Below, piece after piece: positions 63,202 through 64,000 of a stretch of 64,000 nt of DNA. The first letter of the stretch is position 1, and the number at the start of each line of letters is the position of its first letter. This stretch comes from Rikenellaceae bacterium (lineage in GTDB: Bacteria > Bacteroidota > Bacteroidia > Bacteroidales > Rikenellaceae), in assembly GCA_015059925.1 (NCBI GenBank), contig SUZL01000004.1, positions 1-64,000 on the forward strand, given 5' to 3'. The position numbers and the translations under genes are program-made. The notes beneath the pieces are model-generated. The model was not told the DNA's origin and ran no database searches. It worked only from the letters and a program-made list of their open reading frames with translations.

Positions 63202-64000
63202 CTACCAGATGATTATGCGCTCCTCCTCGGGCAGGAACATTGCGCCATCGGTGATGCCGAATGCCTTGTGGAAGGTCTCGATGTTGCGCAGCGTTACGTT
63301 CACGCGGTTCTTGCCGAGCGAGTGCTCGTCGGTCTTGGTGCGGCGGATAACCTCCTCGTCGCGCATCGTCTGTGCCCAGATCGTAGCGTAAGAGAGGTAG
63401 AAACGCTGGTCAGCCGTGAAGCCGTCGATAGCCTCGGGCTCCTGACCGCCGAATGAGTTGTGCATAGCGGTGTATGATACGCGCAGACCACCCTGATCGG
63501 CGATGTTCTCACCCAGCGAGAACTCTCCGTTGGCGTACAGCGCGGGCTGATCGCCCTTGGCGGGCATTACCAATACCTTATTAAACTGATCAACCAATAC
63601 GTCGGTGCGCTCCTTGAATGCCGCAGCGTCGGCCTCGGTCCACCAGTTGCTCATATTACCATCCTTGTCGAACTGACGGCCCTGATCGTCGAAGCCGTGC
63701 GTCATCTCGTGGCCGATAACCACGCCGATAGCACCATAGTTCACCGCGTCGTCAGCTGCCGAGTTGTAGAACGGCGGCTGCAGGATAGCTGCGGGGAAGC
63801 AGATCTCGTTGGTGGTGGGGTTGTAGTAGGCGTTCACGGTCTGGGGTGTCATATGCCACTCCTCACGATCGACCTCCTTGCCCAAGTCGGCGATGTTATC
63901 CTCGGTGTACCAGATGTTTGCGCGCTTGATGTTCTCCCAGTATGAGAGCTTGGGATCGATCGTAAGCGACGAGTAATCCTTCCACTTGTCGGGGTAGCCG
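63202..64000 (-). CDS. M13 family metallopeptidase (PepO-like), C-terminal part
   Basis: The last 266 codons of a minus-strand gene cut by the window end. The zinc site is present: HEMTH in VVIGHEMTHGFDDQGRQFD, and the third ligand glutamate in GENIADQGG. M13 (neprilysin/PepO) enzymes are secreted zinc endopeptidases of about 680 residues. The N-terminal part with its export signal lies beyond 64000. The protein ends in EEERIIIW. Confidence 0.93.
   Translation of the reverse strand, partial: GYPDKWKDYSSLTIDPKLSYWENIKRANIWYTEDNIADLGKEVDREEWHMTPQTVNAYYNPTTNEICFPAAILQPPFYNSAADDAVNYGAIGVVIGHEMTHGFDDQGRQFDKDGNMSNWWTEADAAAFKERTDVLVDQFNKVLVMPAKGDQPALYANGEFSLGENIADQGGLRVSYTAMHNSFGGQEPEAIDGFTADQRFYLSYATIWAQTMRDEEVIRRTKTDEHSLGKNRVNVTLRNIETFHKAFGITDGAMFLPEEERIIIW

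Overview
The window looks like chromosomal DNA of a gut Bacteroidales bacterium, most likely Alistipes or another member of the Rikenellaceae. This is inferred from gene content and promoter style; no 16S gene is present. Promoters repeatedly fit the Bacteroidetes form TTTG-N19/20-TAnnTTTG, and Shine-Dalgarno sequences are essentially absent. Lipoprotein and secreted enzyme genes are frequent, and an S46 dipeptidyl-peptidase, an M13 peptidase and a DUF1080/Gfo-Idh pair are typical of the group. About 49 protein genes, three tRNAs and many strong terminators are visible.

Layout. 0-8 kb: tRNA-Ser, an HU protein, a type II sulfide:quinone oxidoreductase, an Lrp regulator with glycine C-acetyltransferase, folE followed by two tandem endonuclease/exonuclease/phosphatase lipoproteins, an Mrp/ApbC ATPase and tRNA-Leu. 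8-17 kb: S46 peptidase, the uxuA/uxuB hexuronate genes, a repeat-rich gap, then an oxidoreductase and a HEAT-DUF1080 protein that together suggest 3-keto-glycoside cleavage. 17-24 kb: a complete TetR-TolC-HlyD-ABC-ABC-permease-permease efflux operon, with a possible integrase remnant on its left and tRNA-Glu on its right. 24-32 kb: SSS symporter, SDR, AraC regulator, a candidate small RNA, polA and a QueD-like enzyme. 32-46 kb: hemolysin III, DUF2975/HTH pair, sugar-kinase-like protein, CBM9-like protein, PAP2, a GH106-like enzyme, proS, threonine aldolase, and leuS flanked by two related alpha/beta hydrolases. 46-64 kb: guaB, a GMP synthase without a working glutaminase domain, a CxxCH beta-propeller lipoprotein behind a structured leader, uvrD/pcrA, a CE1-like esterase, nth, an S41 peptidase, a metallophosphoesterase, nrnA, an MsbA-like ABC exporter and a partial M13 peptidase.

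The most unusual signal is not a protein. Seven copies of an imperfect palindrome (six of about 120 bp and one of 186 bp) lie between 32.8 and 63.1 kb. Each follows a plus-strand gene, usually starting on or just after its stop codon. Their paired arms change together between copies in three separate helices, as expected of a conserved RNA or cruciform structure. Other notable points are the guaA truncation, a roughly 160-nt leader made of one long hairpin plus a terminator, an orphan promoter-terminator unit, promoters placed so close to folE and uvrD that their mRNAs may be leaderless, and a short TTTGCATTTTGAATT repeat that supplies the -33 promoter box of at least two genes.
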